Below are positions 26,683 through 35,726 of a DNA stretch of 64,000 nt, one piece after another. The stretch lies in NCBI GenBank assembly GCA_028284385.1, contig JANQRT010000068.1, positions 62,001 to 126,000 of the forward strand, written 5' to 3'. The notes below the pieces were generated by a model that was not told where the DNA came from, did no database searches, and was given only the letters and a program-made list of their open reading frames with translations. How positions within the stretch are numbered: position 1 is the stretch's first letter; every line of letters begins with the position of its first letter. A program made the position numbers and the translations under genes. Origin of the DNA: Opitutaceae bacterium (GTDB lineage Bacteria > Verrucomicrobiota > Verrucomicrobiia > Opitutales > Opitutaceae).

Positions 26683-28983
26683 CTATTTGCGGGAGGAGAC
26701 CGGACTCCAGGCGATGGAGTCTCTCGGCCAGGAGAGAGCTTGGCCGACGGGGGTCTGGTAAAAGCCAGAGTAAGAGTCGTCGATTGGGATTTCTAAGTTG
26801 TTGGTTGTATCCAATTCCTGGGTGTGTTGGATGATTGCTGCGTGTAGAGGTAGGTTGGCCCCTTTGCGAACTAGGATTGGCATTAGGTTTTGCGAAATGC
26901 TCTCGGCCACGCGGAAGCTGCATCCGATTAGGCGCTCGCCAGACCAGAAGTCGATCCACTCGCCTTCGGGAATGTAAACGCGTCGGGTGGCGCCGCTCTG
27001 GACCATGGGGGCGACAAGGAAATCGCTGCCGAAGCAGTACTGGTCATCGACAGTCCAGGCGATGGGGTCGTCGGGGAAATCGAAGGGGAGGGCTCGGATT
27101 ATGGGAGATCCGGTTGAGACTAGCGTTTCTTGTTCGCGTAGCAAGTAGGGAATTAACGAATACCGGAGTTGCAACCATCGGCGCACTTCGTCGGATACGG
27201 TCGGATACTCCCAGGGCTCGCGAACCGAGGTCCCATGGTAGCGCATGTGGGATGTGAATACGCCGAATTGCGTCCAACGTAAGTAGAGCTCGTCAGTAGG
27301 TCGCGTATTCATGAAATCGGGAAGGCCGTGAAAGCCGCTGACATCGTGACTCCAATAGGCGAACCCCGATAACCCGAGATGTAAACCGCCCCGGAGAGTC
27401 GCGGCCAAACCGTCCCAATCGGCGGAGCAGTCGCCCGCCCAGTGGACGGGGTAGCGCTGGCAGCCTGCCCAGCCGGCTCGGGCCCAGATGAGCGGAGCCT
27501 CGTTGCTCTTGGCGGCCGCTTCGAATGCCGCTTTTTGGTAGAGCAAAGCGTAGCGATTGCGCAAGGTCTGGGCCTCCAGGCTATGGTACTCCGCATTGGT
27601 GGTGATGGTCTCGCCAAAATCGGTTTTGATGACGCTGGCGCCGAGTTCGTGCAGACGCTGCAACATGCCTTTGTACCACTCGACCGCCTTGGGGTTGGTG
27701 AAGTCGATCGAGCGCTTTTCCGATTGGGCGACAGCGAAATTCGATTCCGTTTTTCTGTTGGCGAAGTTCGCTACGTAGCCTCGTTGGACGGATTCGTCGT
27801 AGGGTTTTGATCCTTCGGTGATTTCGGGCGTTTGCCAGAGGCTTACGCGAAACCCTTTTTCGCGTAGCCCGCTCATGAAGGCTGCGGGTTGGGGGAATCG
27901 TTCTGGTGAAAACTCCCACTCGCAAACCCAGTTCTCGCGAAACCATCCGGTGTCGATGTGTATCACATCGCATGGATACGATTCCTTTCGCATTCTGTTG
28001 GCGATTTCGTTTATCTCTTCGGCCGAAAAGTAGGTCATCCGGCTCATCCAAACTCCGTAAGACCAAGTCGGCAGGATTGGCGGGAATCCAGTTACCCGAC
28101 GATAATCGCGAAGGATGGCGGCAGGCTGACCGCCAAAGAAGAATTGGTCCAGCGTCGGTCCTTCATTTCGATAGGCGACTGCTCGTGTGGAGACGTCTGC
28201 CAGAGAAAGGAGCACGCGATTGGATGTATTCAGAAACAGCCCATACCCGCTACTAGAAAGATAGAAGGGCACGTTTTTGTAAGCGTCCTGATTATTGACT
28301 CCGAGAGCATCTCGATTCTCGAGTTCGATGGTACGCCCGGAAAGATCGAGTTTGGCAAAGCGCTCGCCCGTTCCGACGAAATGCTCGTTCGCGTCCGCAT
28401 GAATGGACCCAAGCGTAATGATGCCTTTGGGCGTTTCAGCATAAGCGAGCGGAAGCGAGTTGAGCAGCCGGGGAGTGAATGTGTCCTGATCGGCGTATTG
28501 AACTTCATTGTCGCCAATACCTGGATACAAATGGCAATTGAAGTGTAAGTCGGGCGACACGATCAGCGAGCTCCAGTCGACGGTTTCAGGAGCTGATCGA
28601 TCTATCTCTATCAGGCGTCTACCGTTTGGATCGACGATCCGCCAGGTTTCAGTCGTGGTTTTCAGGCGCAGTTCGACGGGACGGAGATCGTCGGCGAAAG
28701 CGAGCATTGGATTGAGCTCGTCGGGTTCGGCATTGGTCAAGGAAAAGGTGACGCGGATGATTCCTCCGGCATAGGCGCGGATACGTACTTCGTGATTGAT
28801 CCGTTCAGCATCACTGCCGCTGTAGCCGTTGGTCGTTTCGCATCGAGCGAATGGCACATACAGTACAATGCTTCCGCGATCTTCGCGAGTGGCGTTGACG
28901 CGCATCGCTTTCCAAACGACGACATCGGGCTCCGGATCATCACAGTCGAGAAAGAGCGATCTATAGTTCGTAGCTGGCGACAT
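26683..28983 (-). CDS. GH31 glycosidase, probable alpha-xylosidase
   Basis: 766-residue enzyme with no signal peptide. The N-terminal beta-sandwich runs to about residue 280, then the catalytic barrel (GVWMSRMTYFS, DVIHIDTGWF). The nucleophile motif is KTDFGE with Asp455, and the acid/base is in HWAGDCSADWDG (Asp518). The DFGE-type nucleophile matches the alpha-xylosidase (YicI-like) branch more than alpha-glucosidases. An operator-like GCTACTGTAAC lies 107 bp upstream. It ends convergent to the oxidoreductase gene with a 57-bp gap that holds nothing notable. Confidence 0.9.
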   Translation of the reverse strand: MSPATNYRSLFLDCDDPEPDVVVWKAMRVNATREDRGSIVLYVPFARCETTNGYSGSDAERINHEVRIRAYAGGIIRVTFSLTNAEPDELNPMLAFADDLRPVELRLKTTTETWRIVDPNGRRLIEIDRSAPETVDWSSLIVSPDLHFNCHLYPGIGDNEVQYADQDTFTPRLLNSLPLAYAETPKGIITLGSIHADANEHFVGTGERFAKLDLSGRTIELENRDALGVNNQDAYKNVPFYLSSSGYGLFLNTSNRVLLSLADVSTRAVAYRNEGPTLDQFFFGGQPAAILRDYRRVTGFPPILPTWSYGVWMSRMTYFSAEEINEIANRMRKESYPCDVIHIDTGWFRENWVCEWEFSPERFPQPAAFMSGLREKGFRVSLWQTPEITEGSKPYDESVQRGYVANFANRKTESNFAVAQSEKRSIDFTNPKAVEWYKGMLQRLHELGASVIKTDFGETITTNAEYHSLEAQTLRNRYALLYQKAAFEAAAKSNEAPLIWARAGWAGCQRYPVHWAGDCSADWDGLAATLRGGLHLGLSGFAYWSHDVSGFHGLPDFMNTRPTDELYLRWTQFGVFTSHMRYHGTSVREPWEYPTVSDEVRRWLQLRYSLIPYLLREQETLVSTGSPIIRALPFDFPDDPIAWTVDDQYCFGSDFLVAPMVQSGATRRVYIPEGEWIDFWSGERLIGCSFRVAESISQNLMPILVRKGANLPLHAAIIQHTQELDTTNNLEIPIDDSYSGFYQTPVGQALSWPRDSIAWSPVSSRK

Positions 28984-29089
28984 CCTATATTACTGGTTTG
29001 CACCGATAAATGAATCTTCTCGATTCGGTGACCATCGTATTCGGACTACAGGATCCGCCAAGCGTCCAAAGCGGCAAAAAAAAATGGTA

Positions 29090-29100
29090 GCTACTGTAAC
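29090..29100. promoter_or_regulatory. Putative LacI-family operator upstream of GH31
   Basis: GCTACTGTAAC is an exact GNTACNGTANC match in the 273-bp gap between the sulfatase stop and the GH31 start, 107 bp before the latter. Apart from this site and an A-run at 29077-29085, nothing else is evident in that gap. Confidence 0.55.
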
Positions 29101-29256
29101 ATGAATCGATGAGCCATATAACTGATAACTACCTTTGCTTAGCTGGGTCCATACCTCGGTAAAGATGGGTTTGATCGCTTCTTTTTTCCTGCTGGCGTGT
29201 CGGCTCAGTTGCTGAATGGCGGGCTCCTGGGCCGAAACGCTTGCCATTCTATGGGC

Positions 29257-30753
29257 TCATGGAGAATGAATTTCGCTATGTTCCGACTTCCTGAGATCTT
29301 GCGAATGACGCTCTAGAATACGCTCGGCCGCTTCCGCTCGATCCGTTCTTCGAAGGTATCTCAGGTAAGGTTCTAGCTTGCCTCGTATGTGCGGAGGGCC
29401 GCCCTCCTTGATGACGACCTCCATCGGGTCGCCGCGAGCGGGATCGATCGTTTGCCGTTTCCATTCCTCGATGATTCTGCGTCCCTTAGCGACTGCTTTC
29501 TTGCGTCGAGTTGCCAGATTTCGAGTTTCGCTAGGATCTTTCTTCAAATCGAAAAGGGCCTCTTCGGGCAGATCGCGGTAGGCGTCGTGGTCAAAGCGAA
29601 TGTAGAGCATGTCGTCCCAACGGGCTGCGCGGGCGCAACTGCCTTGGGCATGGCTGAGGACAAGGCTTTCACGACCCTCGTCGCTTGGTGACCTCGACCG
29701 TAGGCTTGTTGCGAAACTCTGCCCGTCCCAATTTTCAGGTACCTTCGCTCCCGCTAGTTCGTTGATAGTGGCGGCCACGTCGAAGTGATAGCGGAGGCCG
29801 CTGATCCGAATTCCCGAATCGCTGATTCCCGGCCATCTCAAGATTCCTGGGATTCGCGTCGTTGCTGCATCCGGAATTTGGTGACAAGCGTAGATATTGA
29901 ATTCTCCGAGCGTTTCGCCGTGGTCGGCGGAGATAAGGATAGCCGTTTCTTCCAACACTCCTGCTGCCTCGAGGGCATCGATGATTGCTCCGATCTGCTC
30001 GTCAATGAAGCGGATGGCGGTATCGTATCCATCGATCAATTGCCGTAGGTCGGATCGGTTCCTGACGATTGCCGGTTGCCGGGGATAGCGATCATCGTAG
30101 TAGTCGGTATCGAAGCCGCTCCGTTCGCGCGCGGATTGGGCGCCGACTCCGTTCCAATGCTCCTGAAGCGCAGCGTCATCAGGCCATTCAGGAAGGGGAT
30201 CGTTGGCGAAAGGCTCGCCGAATTCGATTGGAGTTCGATAGGGCGTATGAGCATCCCAGTAGTTGATATGCAGAAACCAATTATCGTCTTTGGCGTTTCG
30301 ATCGAGCCATTCAAGAGCTATGGGTGTGATTTCCTCGGCGCTTTCCATCCCTTCGTCGCCAGGGTTGTGGATCTCGCTGAAGCCCGCGTACCACCACCAG
30401 GCCGAATGCCGTTCGCCGAATGAACTGATGGTAGCGGTTCGATAGCCCGCTTCGCGTAGCGTATTCATCCAGCAAGTACGTCCCAATTCCGACTTGAAGT
30501 CTCTCTCGGCTCCCTCGATATATGGATCGGCCTGTTGACCCGCGTGGCAAATGGCTCCGGTACGCGCTCCGAAACGACCGCTGAAAAGCGACGTGCGGCT
30601 CGGCATACACGGCGAATCCGAGCAGTAGAGCTGCTCCATTACGATGCTCTCGGCGGCAATTCGATCAATATTGGGCGAGGTGTTTCGATGGTAGCCATAA
30701 CAACCGAGATGGTCGGGTCTGACGGCGTCGAGGTCTAGATAGAGGATTCGCAT
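29257..30753 (-). CDS. S1-family sulfatase without signal peptide
   Basis: 498 residues, starting directly with the metal-binding strand (MRILYLDLDAVRPDHLGCYG), so probably cytoplasmic. The formylglycine motif is CMPSR with Cys49. ISADHGETLGEF supplies further metal and sulfate ligands. It lies between the dehydrogenase and GH31 genes on the same strand, with 132-bp and 273-bp gaps, so it may have its own promoter or be co-transcribed with the upstream genes. It would act on sulfated sugars after import. Confidence 0.93.
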   Translation of the reverse strand: MRILYLDLDAVRPDHLGCYGYHRNTSPNIDRIAAESIVMEQLYCSDSPCMPSRTSLFSGRFGARTGAICHAGQQADPYIEGAERDFKSELGRTCWMNTLREAGYRTATISSFGERHSAWWWYAGFSEIHNPGDEGMESAEEITPIALEWLDRNAKDDNWFLHINYWDAHTPYRTPIEFGEPFANDPLPEWPDDAALQEHWNGVGAQSARERSGFDTDYYDDRYPRQPAIVRNRSDLRQLIDGYDTAIRFIDEQIGAIIDALEAAGVLEETAILISADHGETLGEFNIYACHQIPDAATTRIPGILRWPGISDSGIRISGLRYHFDVAATINELAGAKVPENWDGQSFATSLRSRSPSDEGRESLVLSHAQGSCARAARWDDMLYIRFDHDAYRDLPEEALFDLKKDPSETRNLATRRKKAVAKGRRIIEEWKRQTIDPARGDPMEVVIKEGGPPHIRGKLEPYLRYLRRTDRAEAAERILERHSQDLRKSEHSEIHSP

Positions 30754-30885
30754 TTGGAAAACACGTCTGGAGGTTGCCTTCCAGCTTAGTGCAGTTTAAG
30801 GAAGGTCTTCAAGTTCGCGTGAATCACGGCCAGGCGTATAGAAAATATGGATTCATGTATTGATGGAAGTCTGCTAATTGCGGCC

Positions 30886-31935
30886 TTATTCCTGGCTCCA
30901 GTCGAAAACGACTGAGCAGAGTTGATCGGGATGATCGCGCAGCGTGGCAAAACACTCGGGAGCCTCCGAGGGTTTGGCGATCCGTTCTATGAATACGGAC
31001 GCGTCGATGTGGCCTTGGCGGATCAATTCAGCTACGGCCATGCGGTCTTCGCGTCCCCGATCAGTCGGCGTGAGCACGAGAGCGCCTTCGGCGTCGAAGT
31101 AGCCGTGGGGATTGATTGGGAAGTCGCCGAGGTAATTGGCTTGATAGACGAGTCTAGGCCAACGGCTTAGACTGTCGGAGATCGATTGACGGAATGCCAA
31201 AGGCGTTTTTCGCAGGAGCTTGTGGGCGAGTTCGACTCCCGGATTGACGCCGCTTGACTCGACGACGATGTCGGCCCCTCCGTCGGTTTGGGCTAGGATG
31301 CGCTGCAATGCATCGCTATCTCGACTGTTGACCGCGGCTGCGGCTCCGTAGCGAAGCGATCTTTCGAGACGATACTCTTCGATGTCGATCGCGATGACTT
31401 TGCAGCCGAGCGCCACGAGGCAAATGGTCGAGAAGGCGCCGATCGCGCCTTGGCCGACGACTGCGGCGATTTCGCCGGTCTTTGGTTGGGCAGCGTAAAT
31501 GCCTCGCCAGCTGATGGCGCAGATTTCGGTGATGGAATAGTCGAGCGGATTTGCGTCTTGAGGCAGCAAAATCGGATGGGTCGCGACCGGCACTATATGG
31601 CGGCTTGCGTGTCCACCCCAATGAGCGTGTATCCCTTGTGGAGAAATCTCTGGCGACGGATCTGGGCAATAGCTGATTCTATCGCCGACTCGGAAACCTT
31701 CGACTGCTTCGCCGACCGTCTCGATTTCGCCCACAGCGCAACAGCCTGGAATGAGCGGGTAATTGTCTGCAGCCCCATAATTGCCTGCGAGTACCCGCAA
31801 TTCGGTGCCGGGCGAAACCATAGTGTATAGGGCTCGAACCGACAGATGTTGAGGTGGTAGGGCCGGCAGCGCGAATTCGTCAGTCCCTACCTCGTTTTCA
31901 GACCTGAAGACAATAGCCTTAGAGCGATCTGTCAT
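30886..31935 (-). CDS. MDR-superfamily (zinc-type alcohol) dehydrogenase
   Basis: Medium-chain dehydrogenase/reductase of 349 residues from ATG 31935; an in-frame TTG at 31956 adds seven. The GroES-like domain (SPGTELRVLAGNYG, YPLIPGCCAVGEIETVG) is followed by a Rossmann fold with VGQGAIGAFSTICLVALGCKVIAID. The classical catalytic-zinc pattern is not obvious. It likely oxidises a sugar or sugar acid. A predicted operator at 31986 sits about 50 bp upstream, in the 84-bp gap after the binding-protein gene. Confidence 0.88.
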   Translation of the reverse strand: MTDRSKAIVFRSENEVGTDEFALPALPPQHLSVRALYTMVSPGTELRVLAGNYGAADNYPLIPGCCAVGEIETVGEAVEGFRVGDRISYCPDPSPEISPQGIHAHWGGHASRHIVPVATHPILLPQDANPLDYSITEICAISWRGIYAAQPKTGEIAAVVGQGAIGAFSTICLVALGCKVIAIDIEEYRLERSLRYGAAAAVNSRDSDALQRILAQTDGGADIVVESSGVNPGVELAHKLLRKTPLAFRQSISDSLSRWPRLVYQANYLGDFPINPHGYFDAEGALVLTPTDRGREDRMAVAELIRQGHIDASVFIERIAKPSEAPECFATLRDHPDQLCSVVFDWSQE

Positions 31936-31985
31936 AGGGAGAACATGATCGTTCAAGGGCAGACTGGTCGTAACGTTATCGATCT

Positions 31986-31996
31986 GTTACCGTAGC
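31986..31996. promoter_or_regulatory. Putative LacI-family operator upstream of the dehydrogenase
   Basis: GTTACCGTAGC is an exact GNTACNGTANC match about 50 bp before the dehydrogenase ATG. A related element, GTAACGTTAT, lies close by at about 31969. Confidence 0.55.
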
Positions 31997-32019
31997 GCTC
32001 GAATTTATACGATCGGGTC

Positions 32020-33639
32020 TTACTGCTCTTTCTTCTTTCGATCGTACCGGTAGAGGGTCTCTTCCATCCAGGCGTGATTGATGCTTTGTTCGATATGAGC
32101 TTCCATGGTCTCGTTTCGGCGAGTGGCCCAACGTTTCCGTTCGCCCGGATCGTCGGATGAGCTCGATAGAAAATGCAGTGATGCGATGGTTGTGTCTTGG
32201 CGTTGGGCCGTCTGTCGGGCGACGCGTGATTCGAGAACGACATCTTCACGAACGCCATCGAGAAATAGATCGCTCGAACTCTCAGCAAACGCTTCGGCTC
32301 CTCCGGAGATCAAGCGATTGACGCGTTGTCGGAAAACGCGACGCGAATTGCTTCCACTGAAGTAGAGGTGAAAGCCGTGCTGGTAGCCGTCGAGAACTGG
32401 TTTGTAAATCTCGGTCTCTTCCGGCGTTTCGATATTGCGGAGAGGCGACATCCAGCTGCTCTTGCGGGCGAATAGGCTCGAGCCCGGTTTTGAGGTAAGA
32501 AAGCGGAGGAAGTCAATGGCCTGGTCGGAATTCGCGCTGCTGCGTAGCACGACGAACCCGCCGGCTTCAGAGGCGGCTTTTGCCTCGCTTGACACCCCGT
32601 ACGCATGCGCGGCGAACCGTTCTTTTTTGGGATCCGGTTGTGGCAAGAGAAACACGCCGACATCGAAGGGCACCGTGGCCATGAGGCTGGGAGCTTCCCA
32701 GCTGCCCGTGGCGAGCATCAACGAGCGGCCCTGACCGAATTGGAAAAGAGCATCGTCGCGGCGGAGTTGATAAAATCCGGGCGGCAGAAAACGCATGACG
32801 CGCGATTTCTCGCGAAGGCCGAGCAGGATAGAAGGATGCTTGAGCGATATGTCGCCATCCAGCCAGGCGGATCCGATAACGCTGCGCTCAGCCGTGGTAT
32901 ACGGGGCTCTGTGCAGTTGGGCGTTGAGGCGCTGAGTGACGCGTTCCATGGCGCCGTTTAGAATGAAGTTGGAATTGTAGCCTGATCCGGCGAGCGGCAT
33001 GATCGCGTTTTCCTGGGCGTAAGCATTTTCGGATACACGTTGGTTGATTTCAATGAATTCGTCCCAGTCGGAAGGCGTAGGCGTGTCTCCCAAAAGCTTG
33101 TCCCAAAGCTGCTCGTTGTAATGCATGCGGATCGTGTACATGGCTGCTGGCGCATAGTAATAGTCGAGCAGGCCAACCGAGTAGGCGTTATCGAGCGAAT
33201 CGAGAAAGGTGTTTCGCCAGGACATACCCTCCAAGTCTGTACCTTGGTTGTAAGGGTTGGGCTCTTCCAGTTTCGACGTCAGTGGAGTGAAGTAGCGGGC
33301 GAGGAGTTCCTCGTCGTATTTAAGCACGCCGCCGAAGAGAACAAGGTCGGGAGCGGTTTCGCCGACGAGTTGAGTCCGCAGCCAGCTAGGATAGGCTCGG
33401 TCGGGGATTGCCAGTTGCTCGACACGGACCTCGGGATTCAGAGCTTCGTATTCTCGGACGACGGCATCGAACGCGCCACGTATCCCACTCTCCAGTTGCC
33501 AATGTCCAAAGCGGATCACCTTACGGTCGTCATTGATGGTCGGTTCATCGGCCACCTTATGCTGAATGACGTAGAGTAGCGATATGGCGTACGCGACGCT
33601 TAGCGCTGCGAGGCCGATGTAGTTGCTCGATGCCTTCAT
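32020..33639 (-). CDS. Membrane-anchored CUT1 extracellular sugar-binding protein (module B)
   Basis: 539-residue paralogue of 1929-3572. It has one N-terminal hydrophobic helix (about 7-25) without a lipobox cysteine, followed by the binding domain (IRFGHWQLESGIRGAFDAVVREYEALNP). The C-terminus is extended by about 100 residues, charged and helical. It overlaps the upstream TPR-like gene by 4 bp. No permease is adjacent; the module B permeases 9 kb away are the likely partners, because the predicted operator occurs near both operons. Confidence 0.9.
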   Translation of the reverse strand: MKASSNYIGLAALSVAYAISLLYVIQHKVADEPTINDDRKVIRFGHWQLESGIRGAFDAVVREYEALNPEVRVEQLAIPDRAYPSWLRTQLVGETAPDLVLFGGVLKYDEELLARYFTPLTSKLEEPNPYNQGTDLEGMSWRNTFLDSLDNAYSVGLLDYYYAPAAMYTIRMHYNEQLWDKLLGDTPTPSDWDEFIEINQRVSENAYAQENAIMPLAGSGYNSNFILNGAMERVTQRLNAQLHRAPYTTAERSVIGSAWLDGDISLKHPSILLGLREKSRVMRFLPPGFYQLRRDDALFQFGQGRSLMLATGSWEAPSLMATVPFDVGVFLLPQPDPKKERFAAHAYGVSSEAKAASEAGGFVVLRSSANSDQAIDFLRFLTSKPGSSLFARKSSWMSPLRNIETPEETEIYKPVLDGYQHGFHLYFSGSNSRRVFRQRVNRLISGGAEAFAESSSDLFLDGVREDVVLESRVARQTAQRQDTTIASLHFLSSSSDDPGERKRWATRRNETMEAHIEQSINHAWMEETLYRYDRKKKEQ

Positions 33640-34460
33640 GATCGGCTTGCTTGCGCAAGGAGAGCGGATACCTCGGCTAGGCGCTCTGACATGATCTTGA
33701 CGCGCGCATCGTCGGGATTGTTATCGATGAAGCGTTGGTAGCGTTGCAGCGCCGTAGGATAGTCGCCGGACTCATGGGTAAGCCAGGCTGATCTGGCTTC
33801 TAGATCGCGACGTAGTCTTTTTGTAACTACGCCGGATTCGAGAAAGGCCTCGATATGGGGTATCAGCTTTTCGTTTTCGATTTTGTAATGCCAACCAAGT
33901 TTGGCGAGGCTTTGATGAAGGTGTCGGGCGTCTTCTGGGGAATCGAATCGGAAGGCTCGCTCGCTCCAATGTTCGAAGGCTTGTTCGCGATCGGCTTGCG
34001 AGGCGCCTTTCCTGGTCAGATCGATAATGATCGCATGGGCGCCCGCTAGCTGGCCTAGCGGAGAGGTCGGGCGCTCTTCGTGAATCTCGAGATAGTCTCG
34101 ATAGACTTCATCGAGCGAGGAGACGTTTTCGCGAGTGTGGGCAATGCGGGCGAGTAGGTAGCGGGCGGTCTGGGCAATAGTAGCGTCGGCGGATGCCGAG
34201 AGAGGTTCGAGAGTCGATCTGACTTGCTCGATTCGGGCTCTGGTTACGGGCGGTTCGTTCAGGCGGGCTACGGCCCAGCCGAGACTGACGGTCTCGTCTG
34301 TCGGAACGGATTCGCGTGCAACTTCGAATGCGTTGCGCGCATCGTCGAATAGCATACGCGAAGCGAGCTCCCACGGATTGCTTGGGCTTTCCTCCGCCTT
34401 GGCGAGGAGAAGACCGCATGTGCAGCCGATAATTGTCAGAAATCGATATCGATGCCGCAT
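33636..34460 (-). CDS. Periplasmic TPR-like protein paired with the module B binding protein
   Basis: 274 residues with a signal peptide (RFLTIIGCTCGLLLAKA) and then helical TPR-like repeats; YPTALQRYQRFIDNNPDDAR near the end is a good TPR. It corresponds in position and architecture to 3688-4539. The ATGA overlap with the binding-protein gene implies stoichiometric production. It is divergent from the LacI gene, with an operator-like site in the gap. Function is inferred only from this repeated pairing. Confidence 0.78.
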   Translation of the reverse strand: MRHRYRFLTIIGCTCGLLLAKAEESPSNPWELASRMLFDDARNAFEVARESVPTDETVSLGWAVARLNEPPVTRARIEQVRSTLEPLSASADATIAQTARYLLARIAHTRENVSSLDEVYRDYLEIHEERPTSPLGQLAGAHAIIIDLTRKGASQADREQAFEHWSERAFRFDSPEDARHLHQSLAKLGWHYKIENEKLIPHIEAFLESGVVTKRLRRDLEARSAWLTHESGDYPTALQRYQRFIDNNPDDARVKIMSERLAEVSALLAQASRS

Positions 34461-34507
34461 TTTTCAACTAAAGATGCTAGCCAATCGGGTCACAAACGAG
34501 CTATTTT

Positions 34508-34518
34508 GTTACTGTCAC
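34508..34518. promoter_or_regulatory. Putative LacI operator, one mismatch
   Basis: GTTACTGTCAC differs from GNTACNGTANC at one position. It lies between the TPR-like/binding-protein operon and the lacI-type gene, where autoregulation would be expected. Confidence 0.42.
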
Positions 34519-34600
34519 ATAATTGTTGTGGCGGTTTTCGCTCCTGGCCGCGTCATCATTTTGAAACTAACGATTCTTAAACGAATTCTGCCGACTGCCG

Positions 34601-35662
34601 ATGCCCTCTTCACGTCCCACGCTGCAGAACATTGCTGACGAAGTTGGCGTTTGCCGTATGACGGTGTCGCGAGCGCTCCGAAACAAGTCCTGTGTGAGCT
34701 CGGAGCTAATGAAGCGCATCCACGATGTTGCTGAAGAAATGGGCTATAAGCCGGATCCTAAGATTTCTCAGCTCATGAGCTATCTCCGCGAGAGTCGCGA
34801 AACGCCGGTTCGCGAGACGCTCGGCATTATTCATCCGTTGCCCGCTCACGTGGATCCCTCGGATTCGAAGAGTCCGACCGAGCGCCGCTTGATCGCCGGG
34901 ATCGAAAAGCGTGCCGAGGAATTGGGTTATGATATAGACCGCTTTACCTGGCAGGCCAAAACCATGCGGCAAAAGAGGTTGCGTGACATCCTGGAAGCGA
35001 GAGGCATCAAGGGTATCATTATTTTGGGCACGAGAGTTTCCGGCGAGGACATGACTCCGCTGGCGGAAGTGACCTCGAGCGTGATCGTCGGTCGGTCGAA
35101 TTACCGGACTCCGCTGGCGCTGGTATGCAACGATCACTACTATACCATGAGGTTGGCGCTTTACGAACTGATGGCTCGCGGCTACGAGCGAATCGGTCTT
35201 TACATTGGAAAGGGAACCGACGCCGTGGTTTCGCACGCCTGGCACTCGATATTCACCTATTATCAAAACAAAATGCAAATCAACGCTCCCGAGCTGATCG
35301 CCCTGCCGGAGCGCGTCGAAAAAGAGGCCTACCAACAGTGGCTAGCGGAGACGTCCCCCGACGTGGTGATCAGCAACGATCCGGGCATTAAGGTTTGGGC
35401 TGAGGAGACTGGACTGTCGATTCCTAAGGAGCTGGGCTTTTGCCAAATCGACTGGATCGAGGGTATGGAGAATTGTTCGGGGGTCGATCAGAATTCCGAG
35501 ACTATCGGCGTGGCGGCGACCGACTTGGTGACCCATCAGTTGATGCACGACGAACGCGGCATTTCGCCCTTTTCCAAAAAAGTCATGATCGAAGGCATCT
35601 GGCGCGAAGGCCCTTCTCTTCGCCGACGATTGCGAGAAGTTGGGTCGTATCCGAATTTTTGA
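34601..35662 (+). CDS. LacI-family transcriptional regulator
   Basis: 353 residues. The N-terminal helix-turn-helix (LQNIADEVGVCRMTVSRAL, about residues 8-26) and hinge region are clear. A periplasmic-binding-like sensor domain follows (ETLGIIHPLPAH onward), ending in a short basic tail. It probably senses an imported sugar and controls the surrounding glycosidase and transport operons. An odd-centred near-palindrome in those promoters suits a LacI dimer. The gene is divergent from the TPR-like/binding-protein operon and ends at a convergent terminator. Confidence 0.93.
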   Translation: MPSSRPTLQNIADEVGVCRMTVSRALRNKSCVSSELMKRIHDVAEEMGYKPDPKISQLMSYLRESRETPVRETLGIIHPLPAHVDPSDSKSPTERRLIAGIEKRAEELGYDIDRFTWQAKTMRQKRLRDILEARGIKGIIILGTRVSGEDMTPLAEVTSSVIVGRSNYRTPLALVCNDHYYTMRLALYELMARGYERIGLYIGKGTDAVVSHAWHSIFTYYQNKMQINAPELIALPERVEKEAYQQWLAETSPDVVISNDPGIKVWAEETGLSIPKELGFCQIDWIEGMENCSGVDQNSETIGVAATDLVTHQLMHDERGISPFSKKVMIEGIWREGPSLRRRLREVGSYPNF

Positions 35663-35691
35663 TGCGTTTTTAAATGGATCCGAGTTTCGAT

Positions 35692-35726
35692 TAACGCTGT
35701 ATTCGTGTCGGCGTTACGGATTTTTT
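35692..35726 (+). terminator. Intrinsic terminator after the LacI gene
   Basis: TAACGC (35692-35697) pairs with GCGTTA (35711-35716), optionally extended by TCCG (35679-35682) with CGGA (35717-35720). Six T residues follow (35721-35726). The hairpin overlaps the stop codon of the convergent beta-helix gene. Confidence 0.55.

Noticed and set aside
28990..29247. 85-codon open frame on the minus strand just after the sulfatase stop
   Set aside because: No recognisable domain or composition of a real protein. The interval contains an operator-like site and an A-run and is better explained as the GH31 promoter region.
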